Source: Paenibacillus contaminans (GTDB lineage: Bacteria > Bacillota > Bacilli > Paenibacillales > NBRC-103111). From it: 64,000 nt of DNA. The first letter of the stretch is position 1; each line of letters starts with the position of its first letter. Positions 42,805 to 51,878 of this stretch are shown here, one piece after another. Made by a program: the position numbers and the translations under genes. The stretch spans positions 310,001 to 374,000 of the forward strand of contig NZ_QMFB01000003.1 in the NCBI RefSeq assembly GCF_003285015.1, read 5' to 3'. The notes under the pieces are model-generated. The model worked only from the letters and a program-made list of their open reading frames with translations, made no database searches and had not been told where the DNA came from.

Positions 42805-43920
42805 CTAGGTTAAAATGCTCTCGTATAAACGCACCGTTTCTTTCTCAAGTTCAACGCCCAAATGCAGCCAAACCGCTTCATTCAACTGGCGGTAAACGTT
42901 AATCGCCTCATTGCGCTTATCCTCGTTTATGTATAGCTTAATCAGTTCGCGGCCGTCACGCTCGGAATCGGGCGAAAGCGCGAGGATCCGGTGCAGGCTG
43001 TCAGCCGCAAGCATCGGTTTTCCGCTTTTCATAAATCGATCGCTCGCGGTCCGCAAAGCGAGTATGTATTTGGAATTAAGCTCCTCCCGCCGCCATACCG
43101 CCCAACCGAAATCGTCCCCCGCCAAATATTCCCCTTTATGCAGCGAGATCAGCTTGTCATACCGGCGTACGTCCAGGCCTTCCTCCGTCAACGCCATATC
43201 GGCAATAGCGGAAATTTCCGCCACATCGCTGACCAGCCCCTTCGCCTCAATGGCGTAACCTCCGCCGTTTTTATTCACGTTCGCTTGAACGCCGTACTCC
43301 TGAAAGCTTTTTCTTAAGAATGAAATACAAGTATAAAAATAAGTTCTGGCATTTTTGTAGTCCGCTTCCGGCCATAGCGATTCTATAATGACTGCCGCAT
43401 CTATGTACTTGCCTTCTTGATGAATCAAAAAAGCGCAGAGCTCCTTTACTTTGCTCGTTTTCCAAGGAAGCGGTCCGCTTTCCGTCAGGATTTGAAATCC
43501 TCCCAAGCTTTGAACATAAACGGAGGCTCCCGCTTGAACGTCTGCGGAACGACCGCCTGTTTCGACGACAGCCAGACGCGAGACGGTTTCCGTCAGCCTT
43601 TTTTTCGTAGCCGGCTTCAGCAAATAGTCCACGGCATTTATTTCAAAGGCCTCCAGCGCATATTCCGAATAGGCCGTCGTAAAAACAAGCTGCGTACGGG
43701 AATTCGCCGCCTTGATCCGCCGTGCAGCCTCCACCCCTGACATGCCGGGCATTTCGATGTCCAAAAATACGGCATCGGCCTGCAGCTCTTCAAGCCGCTC
43801 TAAAGCGTCAAAAGGGTTCATAAAGCGACCGACAATCGTTATGCCGCCGATTTCGTTCAATAAGATTTCCAATAAATCCAATGCATGCTCTTCATCGTCA
43901 ATAAGCATTGCTCTTATCAA
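42805..43920 (-). CDS. SARP-type response regulator (receiver, DNA-binding and BTAD domains)
   Basis: 371 residues: a receiver (1-120, phosphoacceptor in AVFLDIEMPGMSG), an OmpR/SARP-like DNA-binding domain (about 135-225) and a bacterial transcriptional activation domain (about 230-371, helical repeats). No histidine kinase is adjacent, so its partner is elsewhere. It is transcribed toward the SLH gene, whose promoter bears a SARP-like direct repeat. Confidence 0.88.
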   Translation of the reverse strand: MIRAMLIDDEEHALDLLEILLNEIGGITIVGRFMNPFDALERLEELQADAVFLDIEMPGMSGVEAARRIKAANSRTQLVFTTAYSEYALEAFEINAVDYLLKPATKKRLTETVSRLAVVETGGRSADVQAGASVYVQSLGGFQILTESGPLPWKTSKVKELCAFLIHQEGKYIDAAVIIESLWPEADYKNARTYFYTCISFLRKSFQEYGVQANVNKNGGGYAIEAKGLVSDVAEISAIADMALTEEGLDVRRYDKLISLHKGEYLAGDDFGWAVWRREELNSKYILALRTASDRFMKSGKPMLAADSLHRILALSPDSERDGRELIKLYINEDKRNEAINVYRQLNEAVWLHLGVELEKETVRLYESILT

Positions 43921-44175
43921 TCAGGCTCACTCCTTCATGCACACGCTCTAGCTGCCCTTAGCAAGCGATCGGAAAGTTGATCGTCGTAACGTTTTATCGA
44001 CAAGAATAACGCCAAACTTGAACGCTAAAACAATCATAGTACATTTTACAGGAATACAGGAGCTCTTTTCATGTTTTCAGTTTGCCGCTTGTCTGCCGGG
44101 AAAGCCAATTCCTGCATAAAAACGCTTATCCGGACTCATACTAATCGAGCATAAATAATAAGGAGGTGTGCGGGC

Positions 44176-44520
44176 ATGCGAAAAGTAACGACAGTTCTCG
44201 TATCGGCCGGTCTGCTTGCTGCACTCGGCTTCGGCGGCTTGCAGGCATATGCGGATCATCATACGGCGGAGGAGCAAGCGGCGAAGGTTACGCTATCCGA
44301 ACAACAGAAGAGCGAATTGGCGGCTCTGCATAAAGACATTTTGGCGAAGAAGAAAGAAGTTATCGGCAAATACGTCCAATTCGGCGTTTTGTCCGAGGAA
44401 AAAGGGAAGCATGCGATCGACCGCATGGAGAAGCGATATGAAATGCTGGAGAAAAACGGCTTCGTCCCCAAATGGGACAAACATGAAAAAAGAGACAAGG
44501 AAAAGCATCGCGAGAACTAG
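44176..44520 (+). CDS. DUF2680 secreted protein
   Basis: 114 residues. Signal peptide 1-26 (AYA cleavage) and a helical, lysine-rich body with LSEQQKSELAALHKDILAKK and IGKYVQFGVLSEEKGKHAID, matching the YckD/DUF2680 family. Role unknown. AAGGAGGTG precedes the ATG. Confidence 0.85.
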   Translation: MRKVTTVLVSAGLLAALGFGGLQAYADHHTAEEQAAKVTLSEQQKSELAALHKDILAKKKEVIGKYVQFGVLSEEKGKHAIDRMEKRYEMLEKNGFVPKWDKHEKRDKEKHREN

Positions 44521-44554
44521 CTTTGGATTTCTATCGCCCGAAACGGGCTCGCTC

Positions 44555-44590
44555 AAAAACCGCCGGTTTTCGCCGGTGGTTTTCCTTTTT
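44555..44590 (+). terminator. Terminator after the DUF2680 gene
   Basis: AAAACCGCCGG pairs with CCGGTGGTTTT, followed by CCTTTTT. Confidence 0.85.
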
Positions 44591-44685
44591 GTTCCAAAAG
44601 TCCGGATTTCACAATTTTCTAATCTTAGCTTAAGTTCGGTTCGCTACACTATGTATAGTCAAGTACGCATGTTAGGAGGGTTACA

Positions 44686-45786
44686 ATGGTTTCTTACCTT
44701 CGACGCTTGTCGGTTATTGCGCTGCTTGCGCTTTGCGGATGTCTTCAGGCTTTCCCCGTTAATGCGGACTCTTCCCCCGACTGGACCCAATACCGTATGA
44801 TCGCTCATGCCATGGGCGGTATTAATGGTCACGATTATACGAATTCGTATGAAGCATTTTTGGTCAATTATGAGAAAGGGCATCGCATATTCGAGGTCGA
44901 TCTGATTTTAACGGAGGACGGCAAGCTGGCTGCGCGGCATGATTGGCTTGCTTATACGGCCGATTTGCTTCAGCCGGGGCTTCCGGAAGACAAAAAAGGC
45001 GTTTCATTAACGTTAAGGGACTTTAAAGGGTTCCCGATCTTGGACAAATACAAGGCGTTATCCTTCAAGGATATCGTGAAATTGATGCAGACCTACCCGG
45101 ATATTTATCTCATTACCGATACGAAGGAAACGGATTCCGATCTTGTGCGCGAACAGTTCAGACTGATTAAGGAAGGCGCGGAAACGGTGGACCCAACGAT
45201 CTTGAACCGGATCATTCCGGAGCTGTATACGGAAGAAATGGTGGAGACCGTCAAAGACATTTATCCGTTCCCCAACAAGCTCTACTCCCTCTACCAGTCC
45301 GCTGATTCGACGGAAGAAATCGTCAGCTTCGTTCGAGAGCAAGACATCCAAACCGTTGCCATGCCGGTCGAGCGGGCGCAAATGATGCCGGATTTGATGG
45401 AAGGCTTGAACAGCCTTGGCGTCAAAACGTATGTGCATTCGGTAAACAGCGAAGAAGAAATCCGGGCGATGACGGATTTGGGCGTTTACGGCGTATATAC
45501 GGATTTTCTCGGCAACGAGCAGGAGCGATTTTTCGCCGGTACCGGCGAAGCAATGGCGGCTGGAACGCAGCAATCGCCCGCTCACGAGCAGAAGCTTACT
45601 CCCATGCAGGCATCCGCTGTCGTGCAGAGCTCCGAAGCAGCCGAAACGGCGGAAGCGCCCGCAGTCAAATCAAAAGGCTGGGGAACGCTGCAAACGGTCT
45701 ACGTAAGCGCCACCGCCGGTTTTCTGATAGCGCTCGTTACGCTGCGCTTCGCTTGGGGGAAAAACAAAAGCTTTCCCGGCTTTTAA
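44686..45786 (+). CDS. Secreted GDPD-family phosphodiesterase with C-terminal membrane anchor
   Basis: 366 residues. N-terminal signal segment (LCGC could serve as a weak lipobox; cleavage after VNA is an alternative). The GDPD-type TIM barrel has H41 in AHAMGG, E70/D72 in FEVD and H85 in ARHD. The usual HR pair is HA, so the arginine is missing. A C-terminal transmembrane helix (about 333-353) ends in WGKNK. May act on wall or phospholipid glycerophosphodiesters at the surface. Confidence 0.82.
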   Translation: MVSYLRRLSVIALLALCGCLQAFPVNADSSPDWTQYRMIAHAMGGINGHDYTNSYEAFLVNYEKGHRIFEVDLILTEDGKLAARHDWLAYTADLLQPGLPEDKKGVSLTLRDFKGFPILDKYKALSFKDIVKLMQTYPDIYLITDTKETDSDLVREQFRLIKEGAETVDPTILNRIIPELYTEEMVETVKDIYPFPNKLYSLYQSADSTEEIVSFVREQDIQTVAMPVERAQMMPDLMEGLNSLGVKTYVHSVNSEEEIRAMTDLGVYGVYTDFLGNEQERFFAGTGEAMAAGTQQSPAHEQKLTPMQASAVVQSSEAAETAEAPAVKSKGWGTLQTVYVSATAGFLIALVTLRFAWGKNKSFPGF

Positions 45787-45816
45787 TCGTATTCCCCCTT
45801 TCTGCAAGCCGTTTAA

Positions 45817-45863
45817 AAAAGCCTCCATATCCGCGCTTTAAGCAAGCGGAGATGGAGGCTTTC
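45817..45863. terminator. Bidirectional terminator between the GDPD gene and the gapB operon
   Basis: AAAGCCTCCATATCCGC and GCGGAGATGGAGGCTTT form a long stem with T-rich tail on both strands (six T on the minus strand). Confidence 0.85.
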
Positions 45864-45883
45864 TACGGCTATTTACAGTTTGA

Positions 45884-45908
45884 CAAGGATAAACGGCTTC
45901 GCCGTCTT
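45884..45908. repeat. AAGGATAAACGG element, copy C3 (short)
   Basis: CAAGGATAAACGGCTTCGCC followed by GTCTT. Only the left part of the element is present. Confidence 0.6.
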
Positions 45909-45936
45909 ATTATATAATACTGTATGAGTTCTTCGT

Positions 45937-46143
45937 TCAATCGTTCATGACTGCGGCGGGGGCTGCATCGATCCGCAGAACGGACAGCGCACGGCAATGG
46001 TTGTCTTCGCAAATGCCGTATAAGGTTTTCACGCCGTTGGTCGGAACCGTATCGATAACTTCTCCGCAGCACTGACAGAGGATGACGCCAAGCTGATGCT
46101 TCGTTACGGACGTTTGATTTACATCGTTAACGCTTCGCTCCAT
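45937..46143 (-). CDS. SR1P-like zinc-ribbon peptide, overlapping gapB
   Basis: 68 residues with LGVILCQCCGEVIDTV and VKTLYGICEDNHC, which resemble the SR1P peptide family (in B. subtilis encoded by the dual-function RNA SR1 and known to bind GapA). Cysteines at 23, 25 or 26, 45 and 50 could bind zinc. Compared with the 39-residue B. subtilis peptide it has extra N- and C-terminal tails. The ATG (46143) lies inside the last codons of gapB, a 25-bp overlap; a GGAG lies upstream. Confidence 0.72.
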   Translation of the reverse strand: MERSVNDVNQTSVTKHQLGVILCQCCGEVIDTVPTNGVKTLYGICEDNHCRALSVLRIDAAPAAVMND

Positions 46144-47168
46144 TGTAACTCCACGCTCCCTTTTTCGGCTTTCGCAACATATTCGGCAAAATCGATAACC
46201 CGGCTTGCATAAGCCCATTCGTTGTCGTACCACGCGAGAAGCTTGATTTGATTCCCGGCCGCCATCAGCGACAGCCCGTCGATCACCGCCGATTTCTCGT
46301 TGCCGATGTAATCGCTCGATACAAGCGGCAGCTCGTTATATTCCACTACTGCTCCAAGCTTGCCCCCGGCCGCTTTTTGAAGCGCTTCTTTAACCTCGTC
46401 CTTCGTAACCGGACGGCTTACCAAAGCTGTCAAATCGACCAAGGATACGTCTTGCGTCGGAACGCGAAGCGAAATGCCCTGTATTCTGGAAGCGAGATGC
46501 GGCAGTACGCCGCTAAGCGCCTTGCCAACCCCCGTCGAGGTCGGAATAATCGATTGCGTGCAAGCGCGCGCTCTGCGTAAATCCTTATGCGGATTATCCA
46601 TATGATTCTGGTCGTTGGTAAACGCGTGCACGGTCGTCATCCAGCCCTGCTCAACCTCGAACGCTTCGTCGAGAATTTGGAGAATCGGCGCCAGGCAGTT
46701 CGTCGTACAGGAAGCTGTCGACAATACTTTATGCTGCTGCGGGTCGTATAATGCTTCGTTTACGCCCATCACGACCGTCAAATCCACTCCGCTTCCAGGC
46801 GCGGTTATAATAACCCGCTCCGCTCCGGCCGCCATATGCTTGCTCGCGCCTTGACGGTCATTGAATTTCCCGGTTGCGTCTATCGCAATATGAACGCCGA
46901 GACGTTCCCAAGGAAGCTGCAGCGGATCGCGCTCCATAACGATTTCGATCGGATGGCCGTTAATAACGAGACGCTTATTTTCAATCGCGATATCCGCATT
47001 CCATTTGCCGTGTACCGTGTCATATTTAAGCAGGTGCGCGACGGTTTCCGCCGGACTCGTCGTATTGATTGCTACAATTTCGGCTTCCGCCAGCCCTTCC
47101 GTAAATGCGCGCCTTACGAGCAGCCTTCCGATTCTGCCCATCCCGCTTATTGCTATTCTCCGTTTCAT
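46119..47168 (-). CDS. gapB: Glyceraldehyde-3-phosphate dehydrogenase, GapB-like
   Basis: 349 residues. GMGRIGR starts the Rossmann domain and the catalytic cysteine is in STASCTTNCLAP. The segments SPAETVAHLLKYDTVHGKW and NPHKDLRRARAC are closer to Bacillus GapB (NADP-linked, gluconeogenic) than to GapA. ATG 47168 begins the protein at the family position; GGGGGG(C) lies upstream. A CcpN-like site overlaps the predicted -10. The SR1P-like gene follows with overlap. Confidence 0.9.
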   Translation of the reverse strand: MKRRIAISGMGRIGRLLVRRAFTEGLAEAEIVAINTTSPAETVAHLLKYDTVHGKWNADIAIENKRLVINGHPIEIVMERDPLQLPWERLGVHIAIDATGKFNDRQGASKHMAAGAERVIITAPGSGVDLTVVMGVNEALYDPQQHKVLSTASCTTNCLAPILQILDEAFEVEQGWMTTVHAFTNDQNHMDNPHKDLRRARACTQSIIPTSTGVGKALSGVLPHLASRIQGISLRVPTQDVSLVDLTALVSRPVTKDEVKEALQKAAGGKLGAVVEYNELPLVSSDYIGNEKSAVIDGLSLMAAGNQIKLLAWYDNEWAYASRVIDFAEYVAKAEKGSVELQWSEALTM

Positions 47169-47206
47169 CGTCGCCCCCCAGTTCGTAAATAAGACGTCTT
47201 GATTTA

Positions 47207-47240
47207 TGTATATCATACAATTATTTTATTTATGACGCAA
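47207..47240 (-). promoter_or_regulatory. gapB promoter with CcpN-like operator
   Basis: On the minus strand TTGCGT, 17 bp, TATGAT. TATGATATACA, which includes the -10, fits the TRTGHYATAYW consensus I know for CcpN, the gluconeogenic repressor of gapB, pckA and SR1 in B. subtilis. The site is part of the 13-bp near-palindrome TGTATATCATACA (47207-47219). Confidence 0.6.
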
Positions 47241-47334
47241 TATATAAAGGCATATTTTCGTAATTAGTATGTATTATATATTTTTTATTAACGATTAGGA
47301 TAATAAATAGGCGCGATCGATACCTTCATCACGA

Positions 47335-47373
47335 CAAAAAAAGGCCGTCTTCCGTTAACGAAAGACAGCCTTT
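47335..47373 (-). terminator. Terminator after the SPOR-domain gene
   Basis: On the minus strand AAGGCTGTCTTTCG-TTAA-CGGAAGACGGCCTT is followed by TTTTT. Confidence 0.85.
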
Positions 47374-47380
47374 CTCTATA

Positions 47381-48856
47381 TTAAACGGCAATCGATTGGA
47401 GCAGCTCCTTTTCGGCGATCACAAATTGCATCATATACGTCTGCGCTTGCCAAAGCATGGCTGACGAAGGATTTTTCTTATACTCGTCAATCGATTTTTT
47501 CATCGAATTCATCGCGTTGTTCATTTTATTGATTTGCGTCTTCGCTTCCTCTTGAGCCCCTTCCGCTACCGCCGCGGCGGCTTGCGTCCAGCCTTCGTGC
47601 GCGGCTTTGACCGATTGAACCGTGGCATCGTCGAGAGGTGTCAAATTTTGCTCCTCCAGATGCATAAGCGTCAGTTTGCTGGCCATTTGCACAAGCTTAT
47701 CGGATTGCGTCAAATAATTTTGCAAGGCATCCTTATTGCCGCTCCAATTCGCGCTTTTCAATTCCGGCAGCGTATACTCCTTCACATAGATGTCGGTATT
47801 CGCAGCCTTGAGCCGGCTGCTCAGTTCTTGTGCGCTTTCCTTATTTGCCGCCATGCCGACATACACATAGGATTTATCCGACGTTTCCGTTACGGCCGCA
47901 AGCCCCTTCTTGCGCAGGTTCGCCTGCTCCGTTTCGGCGCCCTGCGCCGTCGTAAAGCTGCCGCCCTGGAGGACTACATAAGACTTGGCCGGAATATTGA
48001 CGCTAGTCGTGCCGGCAGCGGAAACGTTCGCCCCCGTCGCAGTCCCTCCGCTTGTTGTTGTCTGCTTGCCGGTGTCGGTCGTACCGGTTTTATTCGGCGC
48101 GGATACAGCCGTCTCCTGCTTGCCGTTCAGCTCCGGCATTTTGTCCGTCTCGGCCGCTTTATCGTCGGAAAACATCGAGAGCACGAAAAATCCGAGCGCC
48201 ACCCCGGTCACGACCGCACCGGTAACCGAAGCGGTAATTTTCATCCACGGCGTTCGGGAATGGCGGATATACCGGGACCCGGTCACCGAAACGCCGGAGA
48301 AGCCGGACCCATGCCTGTCGGAATCGCCGTCCGCCCCATAATAACCGCTGACCGGATCGTAACGCGTATCGCGGTACCGGTTCTCTCCTCCGCTTCTGCC
48401 GGCTTGCGGATTGCGTCCATAACCGTTGCCTGCGTGCTGCTTCTCTCTCTCCATGCTGCCGGCTTGCGGATAATAAGCCTGCTCCTCTTGTTCCGGCCAT
48501 TCCGCAATATCGCTCTTCACGCCGCGAACGATTTCCTGCTTTTCCGTTATGTCTTCATCCGGCATAAAAGCAGGCTCCTCCCGCTCAAAGCGGGCTTCCT
48601 CCCTGCGCTCCGGCGCTTGCTTCTGCTTTCGCCCGTTCGCTTCCCTAATAAGCTGCTCAAGTCTTCTCGTCTCCGCATCGTACGGACTGTCCCAGGCGCC
48701 GTAGTCGTTCGTAAACGGGTTCATCTCCCGAGCCGCTTTCTCGACCCGGAATTCTTCTTCGTGCAATTGAATCACTCTTGGCTCTTCCGTCTGTTCCGGC
48801 TTATCCGGACGGTTATTCTTATTATTTATACGATAAGTAATCTTCGCTTTGTTCAT
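47381..48856 (-). CDS. SPOR-domain membrane protein, probably SpoIIB-like
   Basis: 491 residues. A long charged, disordered cytoplasmic region (1-225) is followed by a membrane helix (about 228-250, ITASVTGAVVTGVALGFFVL), a Ser/Thr-rich linker, a SPOR domain (about 308-385, SYVVLQGGSFTTAQGAETEQ) and a helical C-terminus. SPOR domains bind denuded septal glycan. Its position near murC/folC resembles SpoIIB of Bacillus, but the protein is longer. ATG 48856 has GGGAGAG upstream. Confidence 0.8.
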   Translation of the reverse strand: MNKAKITYRINNKNNRPDKPEQTEEPRVIQLHEEEFRVEKAAREMNPFTNDYGAWDSPYDAETRRLEQLIREANGRKQKQAPERREEARFEREEPAFMPDEDITEKQEIVRGVKSDIAEWPEQEEQAYYPQAGSMEREKQHAGNGYGRNPQAGRSGGENRYRDTRYDPVSGYYGADGDSDRHGSGFSGVSVTGSRYIRHSRTPWMKITASVTGAVVTGVALGFFVLSMFSDDKAAETDKMPELNGKQETAVSAPNKTGTTDTGKQTTTSGGTATGANVSAAGTTSVNIPAKSYVVLQGGSFTTAQGAETEQANLRKKGLAAVTETSDKSYVYVGMAANKESAQELSSRLKAANTDIYVKEYTLPELKSANWSGNKDALQNYLTQSDKLVQMASKLTLMHLEEQNLTPLDDATVQSVKAAHEGWTQAAAAVAEGAQEEAKTQINKMNNAMNSMKKSIDEYKKNPSSAMLWQAQTYMMQFVIAEKELLQSIAV

Positions 48857-48954
48857 CCGACTCTCTCCCTTGTCCAAAAGGTTCTCTACTAAACCATATG
48901 AGAGAGTAGACAAGGATATGACATGTGCGGCGAATAGTTTTACTGCCGAAAAAT

Positions 48955-48991
48955 AAAAAAAACACGGGCTATACCGAAGTATGTCCCGTGC
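48955..48991 (-). terminator. Terminator after murC
   Basis: On the minus strand CACGGGACATAC-TTCG-GTATAGCCCGTG is followed by eight T. Confidence 0.85.
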
Positions 48992-48998
48992 TTTCCAT

Positions 48999-50381
48999 TT
49001 ATTGTCCTTGCCTTGCCTTCAAAGCCTTGGCGAGTCCGTCCGCGGCTTTCCAAATGTCGCCGGCGCCCATCGTAATGACGAGATCGCCCGGCTTGACACG
49101 GCCTTGCAGATAGTCGAGAACTTCTTCCTTCGTCGGAATATGACAAACGTTCGGGTTGCTGTTCTGACGAATAAGCTCGACAAGCTTCGCCGAGGTGATG
49201 CCTTCGATTTGCTGCTCCCCCGCCGGACTGTAGATGTCGGTAATAATGACCTCGTCGGCTTCCGGGAACGCTCTGCTGAACTGGTCGAACAAGAAATAAG
49301 TACGCGTGTAGCGCTGCGGCTGGAACACCGCGATAATGCGCTTGCCGGTCGCTTTAGCCGCGCTGATCGTCGCTTGAATTTCCGTCGGGTGGTGAGCGTA
49401 ATCGTCGATAACGAGAATATCTCCGATCTCGCCCAGTACCTGAAACCGCCGCTTCGCTCCGCTGAATTCGGTAATCGCTTCCGCAATCTCCCCGAAGGTC
49501 AAGCCCGCTTTCAAACAGGTAATGATCGTCGCCATCGCATTATAGACATTATGCCGGCCCGGAACGGACAGCGTCACATCGCCAAGCTGTTGGCCGAGGT
49601 GCTTGACGCGGAACGATACTTTTCGGTCGCCGAGCGCAATATCGGTTGCCATATAATCGGCATCGGCATCGATGCCGAATGTTACGACCTCGCTTTTGAT
49701 CATCGGGATCAGCTCCCGTATTTCCGGGTCGTCCTGGCAAACGATCGCGATTCCGTCTTCCTTCACCTGGCTCAGAAATTTCGCATAAGCCTGCTTCAGC
49801 TTGTTGAAATCGCCGTCATAATGCTCCAGATGGTCGGCTTCGATATTCGTTACGATACCGACGCTCGGCCGATACTGCAGAAAGGAGCCGTCGCTTTCGT
49901 CCGCCTCCGCTACGACGTATTCGCCTTTCCCCGCCTTCGCATTGCTGCCGACATTCATGATCTCGCCGCCGATAATATAGGTCGGATCTTGTCCGCACCG
50001 CTCCATGACGAGCGAAATCATCGAAGAGGTCGTCGTTTTGCCGTGCGCGCCCGCTACCGCGACGCCCTTGCGCTCATTCATCAGACGGGCGAGCATTTGC
50101 GAGCGATGAATAACCGGTATGTTCAGCTCACCGGCTCGCTTCATTTCCACATTATCCTTGGAAAGAGCCGTCGAATAGACGACAAGATCGGCACCCTGCA
50201 CATGAGCCGCTTCATGCCCGATATAAACGCGGGCTCCATTGGCCGCAAGCTTCTCCGTGAGCTCCTGCTGAGCTAGATCGGAGCCGGTCACATGATACCC
50301 CATTTCCAGCATCACTTTGGCGATCGCGCTCATGCCGTACCCGCCGATGCCGATAAAATGTACGCGTTCAGACGTATTCAC
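48999..50381 (-). CDS. murC: UDP-N-acetylmuramate--L-alanine ligase MurC
   Basis: 460 residues. [11 protein letters not shown] (UDP-binding) and the ATP loop GAHGKTTT are present, with the EADESD and YAHHPTEI motifs. It adds L-alanine to UDP-MurNAc, the first amino acid of the stem peptide. It starts 7 bp after folC stops. Confidence 0.97.
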   Translation of the reverse strand: MNTSERVHFIGIGGYGMSAIAKVMLEMGYHVTGSDLAQQELTEKLAANGARVYIGHEAAHVQGADLVVYSTALSKDNVEMKRAGELNIPVIHRSQMLARLMNERKGVAVAGAHGKTTTSSMISLVMERCGQDPTYIIGGEIMNVGSNAKAGKGEYVVAEADESDGSFLQYRPSVGIVTNIEADHLEHYDGDFNKLKQAYAKFLSQVKEDGIAIVCQDDPEIRELIPMIKSEVVTFGIDADADYMATDIALGDRKVSFRVKHLGQQLGDVTLSVPGRHNVYNAMATIITCLKAGLTFGEIAEAITEFSGAKRRFQVLGEIGDILVIDDYAHHPTEIQATISAAKATGKRIIAVFQPQRYTRTYFLFDQFSRAFPEADEVIITDIYSPAGEQQIEGITSAKLVELIRQNSNPNVCHIPTKEEVLDYLQGRVKPGDLVITMGAGDIWKAADGLAKALKARQGQ

Positions 50382-50388
50382 GACCCGC

Positions 50389-51741
50389 TCACCAGCCTTT
50401 TTCAGAATCGGTTTGATATAACATCCATGTCCGTACGTCGGAAATCAAATAAAGCGTGCCGGATACGACGCCGAGCTCGTCAGGTCCCGTCTCTTTATGC
50501 AGGAGGGCCAGCGCCTTCCGCCAGTCCGGCTCGACGATGACGTCCACTTTCCGCCCCGTTTCGGAAAGCAGCTCTCGTACGAGCTCCGCCAAATCGGACG
50601 CATTCATTTTTTTGAGAAAATCAGGCTCCGTAATGATTAAAGTATCCACCAATGGTAGTATATGCCTGAGATATCCGGAATGATGCTTCGTCGACAGCAT
50701 CCCCATCATAAAACGCAGCTTCTTGTATTCGTACGTTTCCTGCAGCGCCTTGGCGAGCGTTTCCGCCCCTTCGGGATTATGCGCGCCGTCAAGCAAAATG
50801 CGCGGCTCCAGCGAAATCATCTCGAGCCGTCCCGGCCATTCCGTCAGCTTCAGCGATTCCAGAACGACCTCTTCCTCGATGACAAGCGCATTATATTGAC
50901 GAAGCACCTCAAGCGTCATCAAAGCAACGGCGGCGTTTTTGACTTGATGGGCGCCGTTCATCGCGATGGTTACGTCGTTCAAGCTGCGGAACGGCCCATG
51001 AAAATGAAACTGCTGCCGGTTCAGCTCGGATACTTCCGTCTCGTACCGGAAATCACGCCCCATCAAATAAAGCGTCGATTTCTTCGACTTCGCCGTATCC
51101 TCGATGACTCGCAGCGCCTCCGGCTGCTCGACGGCACTGACAACCGCGACGCCCGGCTTAATGATGCCGGCCTTCTCGTGCGCAACCTGCTCGAGCGTAT
51201 CGCCCAAAATGTCCATATGGTCATGCCCGATATTCGTAATGACCGAAACGACCGGCGTCACGATGTTCGTCACGTCGAGCCTTCCTCCCAGACCGGTTTC
51301 CCAAACGACGTAATCCGGGTAGGTCACGCGGGCAAAATACAAGATGGCCAGAGCCGTGCATATTTCGAACATCGTGGGCTGCCCTTCGACGCTCTCGGCC
51401 ATTTCGTCGCATAGCGGCTTAAGCTGATTCGCGAGCGCCAGCAACTGCTCTTCTTCGATATCCTGCTCATTATAACGAAGCCTGTTCGTAAATTTCTCCA
51501 TATACGGCGAAGTGAATGTGCCTACGTCATATCCGCTTTTCACGAGCGCTTTCGTCAAAAATGCGCAAGTCGAGCCTTTCCCGTTCGTTCCGGCAACATG
51601 AATAAATTTCAACCGCCGTTCCGGATGGCCGAGCTTCTCCATCAGAATCGACATCCGTCCAAGACCGGGCCTGATTCCGAGCTTCGGCGCCCGTTCCGTA
51701 ATCCATTGCACGGCTTCCTGATAGCTTTGAAAGCTGTTCAT
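50389..51741 (-). CDS. folC: Folylpolyglutamate synthase/dihydrofolate synthase
   Basis: 450 residues. [14 protein letters not shown] is the ATP loop, and [12 protein letters not shown] and [11 protein letters not shown] are family blocks. It adds glutamates to folates. Lies between valS and murC as in other Bacillales. Confidence 0.96.
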   Translation of the reverse strand: MNSFQSYQEAVQWITERAPKLGIRPGLGRMSILMEKLGHPERRLKFIHVAGTNGKGSTCAFLTKALVKSGYDVGTFTSPYMEKFTNRLRYNEQDIEEEQLLALANQLKPLCDEMAESVEGQPTMFEICTALAILYFARVTYPDYVVWETGLGGRLDVTNIVTPVVSVITNIGHDHMDILGDTLEQVAHEKAGIIKPGVAVVSAVEQPEALRVIEDTAKSKKSTLYLMGRDFRYETEVSELNRQQFHFHGPFRSLNDVTIAMNGAHQVKNAAVALMTLEVLRQYNALVIEEEVVLESLKLTEWPGRLEMISLEPRILLDGAHNPEGAETLAKALQETYEYKKLRFMMGMLSTKHHSGYLRHILPLVDTLIITEPDFLKKMNASDLAELVRELLSETGRKVDVIVEPDWRKALALLHKETGPDELGVVSGTLYLISDVRTWMLYQTDSEKGW

Positions 51742-51878
51742 CGTTCGATCACACCTTTATTCCGCTTACGGAAGAAAGCCGCGCGGACCTATTGTCGTCG
51801 CTGCGGCTCCTCCGGATTTGCAGTTAGTATTTTCGCTCCTTGTGAAGCTTATCGGCAAACATAACCTGCTTCATCGTA

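Noticed and set aside
44590..44660. PHO-box-like direct repeats before the GDPD gene
   Set aside because: Only TTCACA and a weak TTAAGT fit; the spacing is not convincing.
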